Source: Hyphomicrobiales bacterium (GTDB lineage Bacteria > Pseudomonadota > Alphaproteobacteria > Rhizobiales > Beijerinckiaceae). Taken from it: DNA of 35,917 nucleotides. Shown here piece after piece: positions 8,604 through 16,181 of the stretch. Below the pieces are notes generated by a model. That model was not told the origin of the DNA, ran no database searches, and saw only the letters and a program-made list of their open reading frames with translations. The DNA lies in NCBI GenBank assembly GCA_019237205.1, contig JAFAHO010000129.1, forward strand, positions 1-35,917, written 5' to 3'. Position numbers and translations under genes: made by a program. Within the stretch, counting starts at the first letter, position 1; the number at the start of each line of letters is the position of its first letter.

Positions 8604-8738
8604 TCAGCGCCATCGCAAGGGAACCTGGCGTGGGTCGGCCGTTTCGGCGAAAGAGCGCCAATAGTCGTGGTAGAGCCATGTGTCGGCGAACTCCTTGGAG
8701 AACGGATCGCCGAAGAAGAGATAAGCGCGGTAAGCGCG
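8604..8738 (-). pseudogene. 3' end of a broken gene of unknown family
   Basis: A clean frame of about 44 codons ends at a TGA (8604-8606). It contains AYLFFGDPFSKEFADTWLYH and ends DPRQVPLRWR. A TAG lies in frame just upstream (about 8739-8741) and no start codon precedes it. The aromatic-rich, protein-like content suggests the tail of a real gene cut by an earlier rearrangement. I do not recognise the family. Confidence 0.35.
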
Positions 8739-8832
8739 GACCTACATCGTCGGGGACCGACCGCTATTTGCGCGAAGCTGACGACTTGAATCGACGGTAA
8801 AGGGCTATTGGACCACGGAACCAATAGAATCG

Positions 8833-9678
8833 TCAGCCTTTGACAGCGCCGGTCGTGAGCCCTTCCATCAGAAAGCGCTGCAAGTAGACGAAGAAGACCG
8901 CAACAGGCACGACCGCCAGAACGGCGGCCGCCATCAGGGCGCCCCAGTCGGTCAGATGCGGCCCCTTGAACACCATGATGCCGGGCGTCAGCGTCCGGCG
9001 CGCCTCGTCGTTGATCAAAACATAGCCGAACAGGAACTCGTTCCATGCGGTGACGAAGCAGAAGAGAGCCGTCGCCAGGATGCCTGGCGCGGCGAGCGGC
9101 AGCAGGATGCGGTAGATGAATCCGAACCGCGAGCAACCGTCCATTTCGGCCGCGTCCTCGAGCTCGCCCGGAACGCCGTCAAAGAAGCCTTTCAGCATGA
9201 AGGAGCATAGCGGGATGGCGAACGTGCAATAGACGATGATGAGCGCGCGATAGGTGGACAGCAGGCCGAGCTCGCGCATGAGAATGTAGATCGGCGCGAG
9301 AAGGAGCACGCCGGGGATCATCTGCGACATCAGGAGGGCGCCGCCGACCGTCCGCGTGATCGGCTCCCGCGGAAACCGGCTCAGCGCGTAGCCGCAGAAG
9401 ATCGCGATCATCAGCGAGAGCGCCGTCGCGCCGCCGGCGACGATGACGCTGTTGCGGAAGTAGGCGAGGAAATTTCCGTCCGTCAGCACGTGACGGAAGT
9501 TCTCTAGCGTCGGGTTGACGATCCAGAAGGTCGGATTGAGGCTGCGCACTTCGCCCGGCGGCTTCAGCGCCGTGTCCACCATCCATAGGAACGGAAAGAG
9601 GCAATAAACGGCGAACAGCGCGAGCGTGGCGTAGGTCGCCCCCGCTCGCGTCCGGCGCTCGAAACCGCTGGTCACCAT
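8833..9678 (-). CDS. Carbohydrate ABC transporter permease, MalG type
   Basis: This 281-residue inner-membrane protein has six hydrophobic segments. The first is YATLALFAVYCLFPFLWMV, and the fold ends with VVPVAVFFVYLQRFLMEGLTTGAVKG, a typical C-terminus of CUT1 permeases. The EAA loop that docks the ATPase reads GELEDAAEMDGCSRFGFIYR followed by LPLAAPG. The ATG at 9678 has GAGGGAGAG about 7 bases upstream. It overlaps the end of the upstream permease gene by 7 bases, so the two are coupled. It is the last gene of the cluster 13485-8833 and pairs with the MalF-type permease to import the glycoside handled by the GH4 enzyme. Confidence 0.93.
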   Translation of the reverse strand: MVTSGFERRTRAGATYATLALFAVYCLFPFLWMVDTALKPPGEVRSLNPTFWIVNPTLENFRHVLTDGNFLAYFRNSVIVAGGATALSLMIAIFCGYALSRFPREPITRTVGGALLMSQMIPGVLLLAPIYILMRELGLLSTYRALIIVYCTFAIPLCSFMLKGFFDGVPGELEDAAEMDGCSRFGFIYRILLPLAAPGILATALFCFVTAWNEFLFGYVLINDEARRTLTPGIMVFKGPHLTDWGALMAAAVLAVVPVAVFFVYLQRFLMEGLTTGAVKG

Positions 9679-10631
9679 GTTGCGCTCTCCCTCGAGCTGG
9701 ACCTCGCGCCGTACCAGTAGATGAAGAAGACGGCGAGCATGAATCCCATCGTCATCATCGCAAGCGCGCTGGCTGCACCGACGTCGAAGTCCTCCATCGC
9801 GTAGCGATAGATCATGATCGGCAACGTTTCCGACGCGTTGTATGGGCCGCCCTGGGTCATCACCCAGATGAAATCGAAGTTGATCGCGGTCCAGATGACA
9901 TGGATGAAAATAAGCGTGAGCGAAACGATCTTGAGCTCAGGCATCGTTATGTAGACGAAGCGCCGGATTGGCCCGGCGGCGTCCATGGCGGCGGATTCGA
10001 GGATTTCGCGCGGCACGGACAGAAGCGCCGCCAAGAGACTGATCGTATAGAAGGGAAAGCTGCGCCAGATGTTGACGAACGAGACAGTCAGCAGCGCCGA
10101 ATTGAGGTTGCCGAGCCAATAATATGGCTTCGCCATGAGCCCAAGCTTGACCATCCAGATGTTGAGGACGCCGTAGTCGGGCGTCAGCATCCAGGTCCAG
10201 TTGAGCCCAGCGACGACGATCGGAATGACCCAAGGGATGATGACGATCGCGCGAAAGACGCTCCGCGCCCGGATCGGCTGGGCGAGCGCTACGGCGGAGG
10301 CGAGGCCAAGGGCGTATTCGCCGACGACCGACACGACGGTCCATTCGCACGTGCGCCAGAGCGAGGGCCAGAAATGCTCGTCCTCGAAGACGGTGGTGAA
10401 ATTGTCGAGGCGAGCGAAGCCGCTGACGGTCGGGTTGGTGAGATTGACGTAGTGAAAGGCGCTCCAGAACACCCGCGACAGCGGATAAGCGATCAGGACG
10501 AGCAGGAACACGGCCGCAGGCGCAACGCAGACCGCGGCGGCCTTGCCCAGCGCCGCGCGGCGCGCGCCCCGATCGCGGCGCGCGGCTGCTTCGAGGCGCG
10601 TCGCAACCGGGGTGTCGACCAGGGCTTTCAC
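9672..10631 (-). CDS. Carbohydrate ABC transporter permease, MalF/UgpA type
   Basis: This 319-residue permease has a cytoplasmic N-terminus of about 30 residues rich in Arg and Ala, followed by a first helix, VCVAPAAVFLLVLIAYPLSR. The EAA loop reads REILESAAMDAAGPIRRFVY followed by ITMPELK, which contacts the ATP-binding subunit. The start is a GTG at 10631; the ribosome binding site is weak. The gene lies 38 bases after the binding-protein gene and overlaps the MalG-type gene. Together they form the heterodimeric channel of a CUT1 importer. No ATP-binding subunit is encoded in the cluster, so a shared MsmK/UgpC-like ATPase elsewhere must energise it. Confidence 0.92.
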   Translation of the reverse strand: MKALVDTPVATRLEAAARRDRGARRAALGKAAAVCVAPAAVFLLVLIAYPLSRVFWSAFHYVNLTNPTVSGFARLDNFTTVFEDEHFWPSLWRTCEWTVVSVVGEYALGLASAVALAQPIRARSVFRAIVIIPWVIPIVVAGLNWTWMLTPDYGVLNIWMVKLGLMAKPYYWLGNLNSALLTVSFVNIWRSFPFYTISLLAALLSVPREILESAAMDAAGPIRRFVYITMPELKIVSLTLIFIHVIWTAINFDFIWVMTQGGPYNASETLPIMIYRYAMEDFDVGAASALAMMTMGFMLAVFFIYWYGARSSSRESATW

Positions 10632-10669
10632 GAGATTTCGCTCTCACCCCGACTTGGGCGAAACGACGC

Positions 10670-11929
10670 TCAGTTGCCGCTGAGTTCGCCCGCCTGTTTC
10701 AAATCCTTGTTGATCGACGCCGCCAGCCACCTAGCGACCGCCTCCGGCTCCTCGTTCTTGAGCAGCGTTTGGCCGAGCGTTTCGATCATGTCCCGGGTGA
10801 CGGCGCCAAGCGGCACGGGCGGGAACACGACACCTGTCGGGGCCAGCACGGTGAAGCCCCTGCCCCACTTGCTGTCGGTCGTCACATCTGAACGTGGCGA
10901 ATTGTTGGGATGGACGGCCTCCTGGAACTCCTTGCCGTTCATGAAGGCGACGAAGTCCCAGGTCTCCTTTGGGTGCTTGCCGGCCTTGTACACATAGAAC
11001 GGATTGATCTCGAAGAACGTGGCGGGCTTCTCCTTGTAGGGCGGCGCGGAAATTGTCACGTCTTTCATCGCCTCGGGGTTCTGCGTCTCGCGCGACTCCA
11101 TCCACGCGCCGTCGATCACCATGGCGTACTGCCCGAGGCCGAAATTGGTGTCCTCCTCTTCCCAGCCCCAGCTCGCCCCGTCGGGATTGATCACACCCTT
11201 GTCGAGGAGGTTCTTGTAAAAGGCGAATACGTCAGTGGCGTTGGCGAGCTTGGCCTTGTCGTCGAGCCAGGTGTTTCTGTACTTGCCGTCGGGCTGTCGT
11301 TCGGCGAGCGAAACGCCGTTCTGCGCAAGATACATTATCAGTTCCTGGGGCGAGCGCACGCCGGTCCCGGCGATGCCGAAGCCGAACTTGCCGGTCTTCT
11401 GCTTGATCGCCTGCGAGTCGGCGATGAGTTCGTCCCAGGTCTTCGGCGGCGAAGCGACGCCGGCCGCCTTGAGCATATCCTCATGAACGAGGAGGGCGCG
11501 GATGCCGAGGTAGTGGGGCATGGCGAGCAGGTGGCCGTCGATCGTCAGCGCGTCGATCACATTGGGATAAATCGCGCTCCTGTCCGGCCAAGTCTTGGCC
11601 TCCTCGGTCATATCGCGCAAGGCGCCCATCCGCGACAGCTCGCCAAGCCATTCCGGCAGTCCCCAGCTGAGGTCAGGGGCGTCTCCGCCGGCAAGCGCGG
11701 TCAAAAGCTTGTCGTGCAGCGCATCGTAGGTGATGTTCTGCACGTCAATCTTGACGTCCGGATGCGCCTGCTCGTAAGCGGCGATCTCCTTCTTGGCGCC
11801 GACGGCGTCCGCCTGCTGCGGGGACCAGGCCACCCAGAAGTGCAATGTCACGGGATCGGCGAGCGCGGGTGCGCCGAAGCCGCAAACGGCAAGCGCCGCC
11901 GCGGCGAGCCCAATCGTCAACCTCTTCAT
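10670..11929 (-). CDS. Extracellular solute-binding protein family 1 (CUT1 sugar importer)
   Basis: This 419-residue periplasmic protein has signal peptide MKRLTIGLAAAALAVCGFG, cleaved probably after ALA. The mature fold starts DPVTLHFWVAWSPQQADAVG, then KIDVQNITYDALHDKLLTAL and APDLSWGLPEWLGELSRMG, the standard SBP_bac_1 pattern. The ATG at 11929 is chosen because GGAGGA lies 8 bases upstream and it begins the signal peptide; a longer frame from 11986 lacks both. It sits between the GH4 gene and the two permeases and should bind the oligosaccharide or galactoside that the GH4 enzyme hydrolyses. The specific ligand is not deducible. Confidence 0.92.
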   Translation of the reverse strand: MKRLTIGLAAAALAVCGFGAPALADPVTLHFWVAWSPQQADAVGAKKEIAAYEQAHPDVKIDVQNITYDALHDKLLTALAGGDAPDLSWGLPEWLGELSRMGALRDMTEEAKTWPDRSAIYPNVIDALTIDGHLLAMPHYLGIRALLVHEDMLKAAGVASPPKTWDELIADSQAIKQKTGKFGFGIAGTGVRSPQELIMYLAQNGVSLAERQPDGKYRNTWLDDKAKLANATDVFAFYKNLLDKGVINPDGASWGWEEEDTNFGLGQYAMVIDGAWMESRETQNPEAMKDVTISAPPYKEKPATFFEINPFYVYKAGKHPKETWDFVAFMNGKEFQEAVHPNNSPRSDVTTDSKWGRGFTVLAPTGVVFPPVPLGAVTRDMIETLGQTLLKNEEPEAVARWLAASINKDLKQAGELSGN

Positions 11930-11994
11930 CGGAACGTCCTCCTCCACTTTTCTGTCGAACCCGCGCCGCCGCAGCGGACCGCGCAAGTCCCTCG

Positions 11995-13485
11995 TCAGGC
12001 GACCGCCGGATTTCCGGCGCTCGATTTGCGCTTCCCGATGCGCGCGGCGCGCAACTCCTCGACGGAGCGGACAGGGCGACGCGCGGCGCCTTGCCGCTCG
12101 GTCCTGCGTGCCGGAGCGGAGGACAGCCGCTTGCCGGCCCCCTCGATCGCATGAGCGTATTGCGGCAGCCAGCGGGCCTGCGCCACCAGCATCTCATCGA
12201 CCATCCGCCAAACCTCGTCGGGCGAGCAGATCGCGCCGACCAGCGGATCATGCAGCACCGCGAGTTTGAGGAGATCTACGTCGCCCGTTACGGCGGCTTC
12301 GACCGACATCCGCTGCACGTTGATCGACGCCGTGCAGGTGGCGGCGCACGCCATCGGCAAGGACAGGCCGGCGCTCATGTTGAGTCCGAGGCGATCGACG
12401 AATCCGGGCGTCTCGACGATTGCGTCGGAGGCCAGATTGGTCACCAGCCCCTTGTTCTTCACATTGAAGTGGCCTCGATAGGGTCGGCCAGTCTCCAACG
12501 CTTCGAGGATGTGGCTCGCGTGTTCGTCGGTTCGCGCGGCGCGGTCGATCGGCTTTTTGGCCTCCTCCAGAAACACAGGAAAATCGGTCTCGAACCAATT
12601 GCGCGTCTCGCGACAATAGCGAAGGTAGCCCCCGGTCTCGCCGTGGATCCACTCCGACATATCTATCCATCGACCGATCTCGTCGGGCCGCTTGCGATAC
12701 CAAGGCAGATATTCCGAGAGGTGCCCGTTGCTTTCCGTCGAATAGAGGCCGAACCGCTTGAGAACGTCGATCCGAACCTTTTCCTGCCGCGAATAGACGG
12801 GGTGGCGCTCGAAGGCAGCGACTAGTTCGTCGCGATCAATGCGGCGACCGCGCAGACGGACATCGATGTACCATGTTTGATGATTGATCCCGCAGCAGAT
12901 GTATTCGACCTCGCGCGGGTCGTCGGCTCCGAGCGCATCCGCGATCTGCCGCCAGCCGTGCTGGACGCCGTGGCACAGGCCGATCGTCTCAACATTGCCG
13001 TGGTCGATCGCCGCCCAGGTGTTCATCGCCATGGGGTTGGCGTAGTTGAGGAGCTTCGCCTCCGGCTCGCAAACCGAGCGAATGTCTGCGCAGAAATCGA
13101 GAATCGCCGGGATCGACCGTTGGCCGTAGAGTATGCCGCCGGCGCAGATGGTGTCGCCGACACACTGATCGACGCCGTATTGCAGGGGGATGCGGATGTC
13201 GTCGGCAAAGGCCTCGAGACCGCCGATGCGCGCGCAATTGATCACGTATCGCGCGCCTTCGAGCGCCCGCCGCCGGTCGGGGGAGGCGGCAATCCGCGTC
13301 GGCAGTCGGTTGACAGACACGATGGTCTCCAGAATTTGACGCACCATCCCGAGGTTGCGCTCGTCGATGTCGGTCAACGCAATGTCGACGTCCTGGAGCT
13401 CCGGCACGCAAAGCACGTCGGTGACGAGTTTCCTCGTGAAACCGACGCTGCCCGCGCCGATGATCGCGATCTTCACGCCTGGCAT
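11995..13485 (-). CDS. GH4-family alpha-glycosidase (alpha-galactosidase/alpha-glucosidase type)
   Basis: This 496-residue enzyme belongs to glycoside hydrolase family 4, which cleaves alpha-glycosides by an NAD- and Mn-dependent redox-elimination route. Visible are the NAD loop IIGAGSVGFTRKL (residues 8-20), TDIDERNL, NYANPMAM (148-154), the metal cysteine in GLCHGVQHG (Cys171) and the metal histidine in GINHQTWYIDV (His202). The ATG at 13485 is chosen because AAGGAGGAG lies 12 bases upstream; a longer frame from 13761 would run across the divergent promoter. The last 45 or so residues are Arg- and Ala-rich and not typical of the family. It heads the importer operon and faces an AraC regulator. 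Whether the substrate is a galactoside or a glucoside is open. Confidence 0.9.
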   Translation of the reverse strand: MPGVKIAIIGAGSVGFTRKLVTDVLCVPELQDVDIALTDIDERNLGMVRQILETIVSVNRLPTRIAASPDRRRALEGARYVINCARIGGLEAFADDIRIPLQYGVDQCVGDTICAGGILYGQRSIPAILDFCADIRSVCEPEAKLLNYANPMAMNTWAAIDHGNVETIGLCHGVQHGWRQIADALGADDPREVEYICCGINHQTWYIDVRLRGRRIDRDELVAAFERHPVYSRQEKVRIDVLKRFGLYSTESNGHLSEYLPWYRKRPDEIGRWIDMSEWIHGETGGYLRYCRETRNWFETDFPVFLEEAKKPIDRAARTDEHASHILEALETGRPYRGHFNVKNKGLVTNLASDAIVETPGFVDRLGLNMSAGLSLPMACAATCTASINVQRMSVEAAVTGDVDLLKLAVLHDPLVGAICSPDEVWRMVDEMLVAQARWLPQYAHAIEGAGKRLSSAPARRTERQGAARRPVRSVEELRAARIGKRKSSAGNPAVA

Positions 13486-13654
13486 GTCTACTGCTCGCTC
13501 CTCCTTGCAAGCGGCGGCGGATCGTTTGCTCCTTCGGGATTCAGCGGTTCCGTTGTCCGAATCTGCCCGGAGGGGTAAAATTTGCTCGTCCGCAACGCTC
13601 GTTTCTATGCGATTATGGCGCAGCTCCGCCGCCACGAAAGAGGACACTTGTGCT
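13486..13654. promoter_or_regulatory. Divergent promoter region of GH4 operon and AraC regulator
   Basis: These 169 bases separate the divergent GH4 and AraC genes and are the likely operator for the regulator. They contain AAGGAGGAG on the minus strand for the GH4 gene, and a locally less GC-rich stretch around 13573-13615 (GGGTAAAATTTGCTCG). No clear direct repeat of AraC type could be defined by eye. Confidence 0.4.
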
Positions 13655-14557
13655 GTGACGGGTGATTTTGTGCTGGAGACGCTGAGGGCGCGGGGGCCAG
13701 GCCGCTGCGCCATCTCGCTCGCCCGCGGCCGCGATCGCCTGCACGTCATGCCGACCAGCACGGGATACGAGATCGCCGGCGACTCCTCCTACCGTTGGAA
13801 TGGGCGCGAGCGGGGCCAGACGCCGTTCGCGGTGGTCCAGCATACGTTGGCCGGCGCGGGGCGCTTGCAGTACGAAGGTCATCAGCGAACCGTCAGACCG
13901 GGCGAGACGATGCTCGTCCTCGTCCCCCATAACCACCAATATTGGGTCGAGAACGGCGAGCGTTGGGAATTCTTCTGGCTGGCGACCACCGGCCAGGAGG
14001 CGCTGCGGCTCTGTCGCGCGATTCTCGCCGATGTTGGCCCGGTGTTTCGATTGCAGCAGAACACGATTGCGCGGCTGGCCTCCATCAGCCTCGACTTGCG
14101 CGACGGCAAGGCGAAGTCTGCGGGCGAGGCCTCCGCCACGGCTTATGCCGCGATGATGACGCTTTACGACGATCTTCTCGGCGGCGAGGGCGGGCCGCGA
14201 AACGCGCGTCCCCGATCGATCGACCGCGTTCTCGCGCATGTGCGCCGGCGCCTGCACGAGCCGCTCGACGTGCAGGCGCTGGCCGATCTCGCCGGCCTCA
14301 GCCGCGCCCATTTCTCGCGGGTGTTCAAGACTTGCGAAGGCGTCTCGCCCGCCGAGTTCGTGCTTGCCGAGCGGATGCGGCGCGCGGCGAGCCTACTCGT
14401 CAGCGGCGCGTCCAACGTCAAGGCGGTGTCTCGCGACTGCGGCTTCGACGACCCGAATTATTTCGCCAAGGCTTTTCGCCGCAGGTTCGGCGCCAGTCCG
14501 ACCGAGTTTCGCACGACCGGCATGTATTCCGATCGCGCTCGGCGCAACGGCGGCTAA
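13655..14557 (+). CDS. AraC-family transcriptional regulator
   Basis: This protein of about 300 residues has a cupin-like ligand-binding N-terminus (LAGAGRLQYEGHQRTVRPGE then VLVPHNHQYWVENG). The C-terminal double helix-turn-helix has its first helix pair in VQALADLAGLSRAHFSRVFK and the second in VKAVSRDCGFDDPNYFAKAF, ending in the family signature RRRFGASPTEFR. It is divergent from the GH4 and CUT1 importer operon, an arrangement typical of MelR/RafR-like activators that respond to the transported sugar. The start is uncertain: a GTG at 13655 with AGAGGA upstream is chosen. An ATG at 13607 would add 16 residues of poor quality. Confidence 0.88.
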   Translation: MTGDFVLETLRARGPGRCAISLARGRDRLHVMPTSTGYEIAGDSSYRWNGRERGQTPFAVVQHTLAGAGRLQYEGHQRTVRPGETMLVLVPHNHQYWVENGERWEFFWLATTGQEALRLCRAILADVGPVFRLQQNTIARLASISLDLRDGKAKSAGEASATAYAAMMTLYDDLLGGEGGPRNARPRSIDRVLAHVRRRLHEPLDVQALADLAGLSRAHFSRVFKTCEGVSPAEFVLAERMRRAASLLVSGASNVKAVSRDCGFDDPNYFAKAFRRRFGASPTEFRTTGMYSDRARRNGG

Positions 14558-14730
14558 CCCACGAGGCGAAGCGAAATCAGCTGCACCCCGAACCGGAAAT
14601 TGCGATCAGCATCGAGGGCCGGCGAAATGATGTGAACCGACCCGACACTGCAGCCATCGAGGCTTCGCGTCAGACCTGAAAGGTCCCCCTCCCGGTCAGC
14701 CAGCTCACCGACCCCGCACACCGCCTCAAT

Positions 14731-15055
14731 CGGCGCAATGACGAAGATGACGCCGTGAGGTCCGGCTTGTCGTCGGGTTCGCTGATGAAGAGAGCGTGCA
14801 GGTAAGCGCACGCCGTTCCTCAAACAATGCGCCTCGGGCGGCTCGTTATAGTCTGGGTCGAACTTCGTCGGCACAGAGACGCCGACGAAGTCCTGAACTT
14901 TTCTGATCTTCCTCCATCGTCGGCTCGATGAGATCAATCCAGATCGCGCTTTGCGGGATCGGCTCGTTCGACGCGAGCTGCCGGCAAACGATCGAGGCGA
15001 CGCCGGCGGCGTCCTGACCAGCGGGCGGCTTGGCAATCGAATGGACGATGATCAA
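14731..15055 (-). pseudogene. corA: Truncated, frameshifted CorA-like magnesium transporter
   Basis: Minus-strand translation from 15055 gives an N-terminus ending SAIWIDLIEPTMEEDQK. After one extra base in a run of four T (14899-14902) it continues VQDFVGVSVPTKFD...NEPPEA and NGVR. A second shift near 14803-14806 gives YLHALFISEPDDKPDLTA, and a third near 14750-14755 gives VIFVIAP. Joined, this follows the N-terminal domain of CorA proteins (WIDL..PT.EED, vE..vGv..PT, ENG.RY). The transmembrane region with GMN is missing. The rest, 14558-14730, stays open on the minus strand (SVHIISPALDADRNFRFGVQ) but I cannot assign it. It is clearly non-functional. Confidence 0.65.
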
Positions 15056-15237
15056 GTGGCGTACTCCTCAAAGTCTACGCGGGCGCTTGTCGCGATCAGC
15101 GCGCGTCGCAGCATTTCGCCGCCAATGCGACGCTACTCTCATTCGACAAAGGGCTGACAGTTTTCGCGACACCGCGTCCTTGTCGCATGGGGGTCGCGCT
15201 CCAGCCTATAGGCCTGGAGACACCCTCGGCGCGCGGC

Positions 15238-15258
15238 CGGCCTGACTACGACAGGCCG
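15238..15258 (-). terminator. Hairpin after the BKACE gene, possible terminator
   Basis: A perfect 7-base stem, CGGCCTG and CAGGCCG, around a 7-base loop begins 3 bases after the stop of the minus-strand gene at 15262. A second near-palindrome lies at 15199-15219 (CTCCAG...CTGGAG). Neither is followed by a T run on the minus strand, so termination would be weak or factor-dependent. The structure is visible; the role is inferred. Confidence 0.35.
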
Positions 15259-15261
15259 CCC

Positions 15262-16116
15262 TCATCGGATCGCCGCGGCGATCTGCTCTCTGAGGCCGTC
15301 GGCGTTCTGCGTCACCATCCCGAGCGCCTTCAGCGCGCGCGCCGCCGACGCCACGAGATCGGCGTTGGAGGCGGCCTGTTCGCCGGTCGGCAGCATCACA
15401 TTGTTCTCGAAGCCGACGCGCGCGTGACCGCCGAAGAGCGCCGCGGCGGCCGCGCACGCGGCTTCCCGGCGGCCGAACGCGCAGACGCTCCAGAAGGAGA
15501 AGCGCGGCATGTCGGGCGCGATGAACGGGAGGAGGTCGACGGGCGCCGCCGTCCGCAGGAGCGAGAACCGTCCAAGGACAAAGAGGACAGCCGGCGTCTC
15601 GAAAGGGATCAGGCCGCGCTTCTGCATGGACGCGAAGCGCCTAGCCTCCTCCGGCGTATATAGGATGAACTGCGGCCAGATGCTCATTTGCTTTAGCTTG
15701 CCGAGGAAGAGGCCGAAGTCCTTTTCATCCGCTTCGTCCGGAGCCAGCTCGCGCAAAGCCAACGAGACGGCCTCTGGGTTCGTCGCCAGGATGACCGTTC
15801 TCTGCTGCGCCGGCGAGTAGCGGCCCATCGCCTCGCTGGTGATCTGGACAACGATCCGATCTCCGACCGTTTGGCAGATGCGGGCTATGACAAAGCGATA
15901 GGCCTCGGCGTCGAGCAGTGGCCCGCCGTCCGGACGGCGGACATGCAAATGGATCATCGAGGCGCCCCGTTCGAGGCACTCTGCGGCCGTTCGCGCCAGT
16001 TCGTCCGCGCTCGTCGGCAAAGCGGGATGGTCCGCCTTCGTCTTGCGCCCGCCATTCGGGGCGACGGCTACGACGACACGCCTCAGCGCAGGCGCCGCCG
16101 GCGTCTGCTCGGTCAT
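15262..16116 (-). CDS. Beta-keto acid cleavage enzyme (BKACE, DUF849 family)
   Basis: This 284-residue TIM-barrel enzyme belongs to the family that condenses a beta-keto acid with acetyl-CoA and splits it into acetoacetate plus a new CoA ester, using zinc. The zinc pair is in SMIHLHVRRPDGG. Other family parts are VVVAVAPNGGRKTKADHPALP, IVVQITSEAMGRYSPAQQ and the late GGHARVGFENNVMLPTGE. The ATG at 16116 has GAGGGG upstream; an in-frame start at 16158 lacks one. It is divergent, across 65 bases, from a class III aminotransferase. That enzyme could supply the beta-keto acid from a beta-amino acid or an amino-keto acid. The actual substrate is unknown. Confidence 0.9.
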   Translation of the reverse strand: MTEQTPAAPALRRVVVAVAPNGGRKTKADHPALPTSADELARTAAECLERGASMIHLHVRRPDGGPLLDAEAYRFVIARICQTVGDRIVVQITSEAMGRYSPAQQRTVILATNPEAVSLALRELAPDEADEKDFGLFLGKLKQMSIWPQFILYTPEEARRFASMQKRGLIPFETPAVLFVLGRFSLLRTAAPVDLLPFIAPDMPRFSFWSVCAFGRREAACAAAAALFGGHARVGFENNVMLPTGEQAASNADLVASAARALKALGMVTQNADGLREQIAAAIR

Positions 16117-16181
16117 TTCTTTGGTCCCCTCAGACCAGTAGGGTGGCCGCGCACCCAACGCGGCTGTTAACTGGACCCTTT

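Larger units (their letters stand above)
7444..8832. other. Gene-poor decayed region between two sugar clusters
   Basis: About 1.4 kb without a convincing intact gene. Short protein-like pieces appear in several frames and are interrupted by stops. Examples are GTMYIVLNGPVEF (plus strand, about 7486-7524), MRIVEVPPSDEIRAWST (plus, from 7559, with GGAAGG upstream, then stop) and the transposase and gene-end remnants listed separately. The region looks like old insertion and deletion scars separating two independent sugar loci. Confidence 0.55.

Noticed and set aside
13355-13654. Extended N-terminus of the AraC regulator from 13355
   Set aside because: It would overlap the divergent GH4 gene and the promoter region and has no regulator-like sequence.
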